Of a stretch of 64,000 bases of DNA, positions 62,380 through 64,000 are shown one piece after another. The first letter of the stretch is position 1, and each line of letters begins with the position of its first letter. Origin of the DNA: Callorhinus ursinus (lineage: Eukaryota > Chordata > Mammalia > Carnivora > Otariidae); assembly GCF_003265705.1 (NCBI RefSeq), contig NW_020312775.1, forward strand, positions 1,130,067 to 1,194,066. The letters are read 5' to 3'. The notes under the pieces are model-generated. The model did not search any database. It worked only from the letters and a program-made list of their open reading frames with translations, and was not told the origin of the DNA. The translations under genes were made by a program, and so were the position numbers.

Positions 62380-62830
62380 GCTCACGGTGCTCTTGGTAGA
62401 AAAAAGATGTTACCATGAGCTGTACCTGGACAATCAGAGGCTCCTTACCCCCATCCCTGTCCTTCGGATATATGTTCTGCCCACCATTCCCACACTAGAT
62501 GCCACTTCAAGGATGCAGCCTTGAGATGAGACCATCTGGACGGTGTACGTGACTGAATCCCATTAAGAACTCCACATAAACTTTTAAGATTCTAGTGGAT
62601 GGGTACAGAGATCTACTCCTCTTGCAGCCACCCAAGACAAGCCTCATATGGAAGTTCCCTTGCTTATTAAAACTGCCTCCTGCCAAACTAGGGCTGTCTG
62701 CTGCTTCAGTCTCCATGCCCCTGGTATATGGGAGCCAGTTCCAAATTTCACCCATGGAACTCCCAAGGCTCGAACCAACATGAGTCCATATCAATAAATT
62801 TGGCCTGATCCAACTTTGTTCTTTCCACCA
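62380..62830 (+). mobile_element. ERV LTR-like segment, plus strand
   Basis: Partner of 60180-60560 in opposite orientation, including the TATTAAAA box-like block at about 62668; a possible AATAAA occurs at about 62794. Confidence 0.55.
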
Positions 62831-62920
62831 TTATCCCATACTTTGAGTACACATTCCCACAATTTCCCTGGATTTAGGCATGTATAAATTTGGATTAGAG
62901 TGCACCTCCCCATGGATCAC

Positions 62921-63267
62921 ACTTATGGCACTGGCTAGTTACTGTCTTCTAAACAGTGAAATAAATAGGGAACCTACTAGATTCTTACTTGTTCTGTATA
63001 AACAGAAAAGTTTTAGGTCACGTGAATAAAGTCTAACTCAAATCCTAAAAACCAAGCGTCACAGTTTCTCAATAAATTCCCACATTTGAGACAGTTTGCA
63101 GGCCCAGAACCCTTTGAATGAAGGGGAGGCCAGTTCGCTTGAGGAAGGACCCCAGTACACTTGAGAATTTGTACTGTTACTGTATTGTACAAAAGGACAG
63201 GCTTTTACCGAGGTAACTGTGCATGAAGGAAATAATCAGGCCTTTCAAGGACTACTGGACAGTGGAT
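62921..63267 (+). repeat. right arm of near-identical inverted repeat
   Basis: 347 bp partner of 58590-58938. It continues without a break into ERV protease-like DNA at 63.24 kb, whereas the left arm stops against a SINE fragment. Confidence 0.95.
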
Positions 63268-64000
63268 TTGAACTAACACTGATTCCAGGAGACCTGAAAC
63301 ATCTCTGCAACCCTGCAGTCAAGAGTATGGGCTTATGGATGTCAGGTGATCAATGGAGTTTTAGCTCAGGTCTATCTCACAGGGAGTCCAGTGGGCCCTC
63401 AAACCCATTCTGTGATTATTTTCTCATTTTGAGAATGTATAACTGGAATAAACACACATAACAGCTGGCAGTATCCCCATATTGCTTTCCTGATCTGTGG
63501 AGTAAGGGCTACTAATGGTGGGAAAGGCCAAGTAGAAGCCATTAGAACAGCCTCTACCTAGGAAAATAATAAATCAAAAATACTTCAGTAATAAGTTTAA
63601 GAAAAACCCACATTCCTGGAGGGATTGCAGAGATCAGTGCCACCACTGAGGATTTGAAAGATGCTGGAGTGGTGATTTCTACATCCCCCTTCAACTCTTC
63701 TATTCGATCTATGCGGAAGACAGGTGGAGAATGACAATGGATTATTTTAAGCCTAATTAGGTAGTAACTCCAGTTGCAGGTGCTGTACCAGATGTGGTTT
63801 TATTCCTTGAGCAGATTAACAGATTATGTGGTACATGGTATGCACCTATTGATTTGGCAGATGCACTTTTTTTCTCCATACCTGTCCACAAGGCCCACCA
63901 GAAGCAGTCTGTTTTTAGCTGGCAAGACCAGTAATATACCTTCACTGTCCTACTTCAGGGGTGTATCAGCTGTCTAGCTCTATGTCGTGATTTAGTTTAC
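63210..64000 (+). pseudogene. ERV protease and reverse-transcriptase region, decayed, runs off the window
   Basis: The plus frame from 63219 has a retroviral aspartic protease active-site segment (LLDSG followed by a hydrophobic run). From about 63.64 kb the frames read reverse-transcriptase N-terminal-like DNA, with stops and frameshifts between. Class III (ERVL-like) is my best guess from the pattern; not proved. Non-functional. Confidence 0.6.

Noticed and set aside
63210..64000. Idea that the retroviral protease/RT is a domesticated gene
   Set aside because: Stops and frameshifts interrupt the reading frame within a few dozen codons, so no long ORF remains in the window.

Overview
This is mammalian nuclear DNA. 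It is packed with lysine-tRNA-derived CAN-SINE elements (about one per 1.5 kb), which occur only in carnivorans. The subfamily pattern (a head close to gggcgcctgggtggctc, a CT-rich 3' part, an AATAAATAAAATCTT tail) points to a caniform, probably an arctoid such as a bear, pinniped or mustelid. The two recognisable genes, NOX1 and CSTF2, are convergent neighbours on human Xq22.1, so the window is almost certainly X-chromosomal.

Layout. 936-7434 (+) holds the last six coding exons of NOX1, the superoxide-generating NADPH oxidase; the upstream exons lie outside the window. 13269-32858 (-) holds the complete CSTF2 coding region (CstF-64, a pre-mRNA 3'-end processing factor) in 13 constitutive coding exons plus one 60-bp optional exon. 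All junctions were followed by hand and the frame stays open from ATG to stop: 582 codons without and 602 with the optional exon. The two genes meet tail to tail, with opposite-strand poly(A) signals 3 bp apart at 7845-7859. A CpG-rich, ETS/Sp1/YY1-type promoter lies at about 32860-33430.

From 33.4 kb to the right edge the window is mostly intergenic. It holds antisense LINE-1 blocks (35.6-43.4 kb and 49-58 kb, with two recognisable L1 5' ends) riddled with CAN-SINEs, and a decayed endogenous-retrovirus mosaic at 58.2-64 kb. On the + strand, divergent from CSTF2, several splice-bounded open segments (33341-33426, 35124-35311, 35402-35548, 45127-45214, 46531-46676) may be exons of an unrecognised or decaying gene with Tudor-like features.

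The most unusual structures are rearrangement scars. A 347-349 bp inverted repeat at 58590-58938 / 62921-63267 has arms over 99% identical inside old, otherwise divergent retroviral DNA. Beside it is a SINE whose two halves and two target-site copies lie in opposite orientations (58273-58590). A perfect 53-bp inverted duplication sits between two SINE heads (47570-47622 / 48413-48465). NOX1 also carries three tandem SINEs built on one repeated target site starting 3 bp after a splice donor.

Coordinates of repeats are read by eye and are good to roughly 5-15 bp unless a target-site duplication fixes them.
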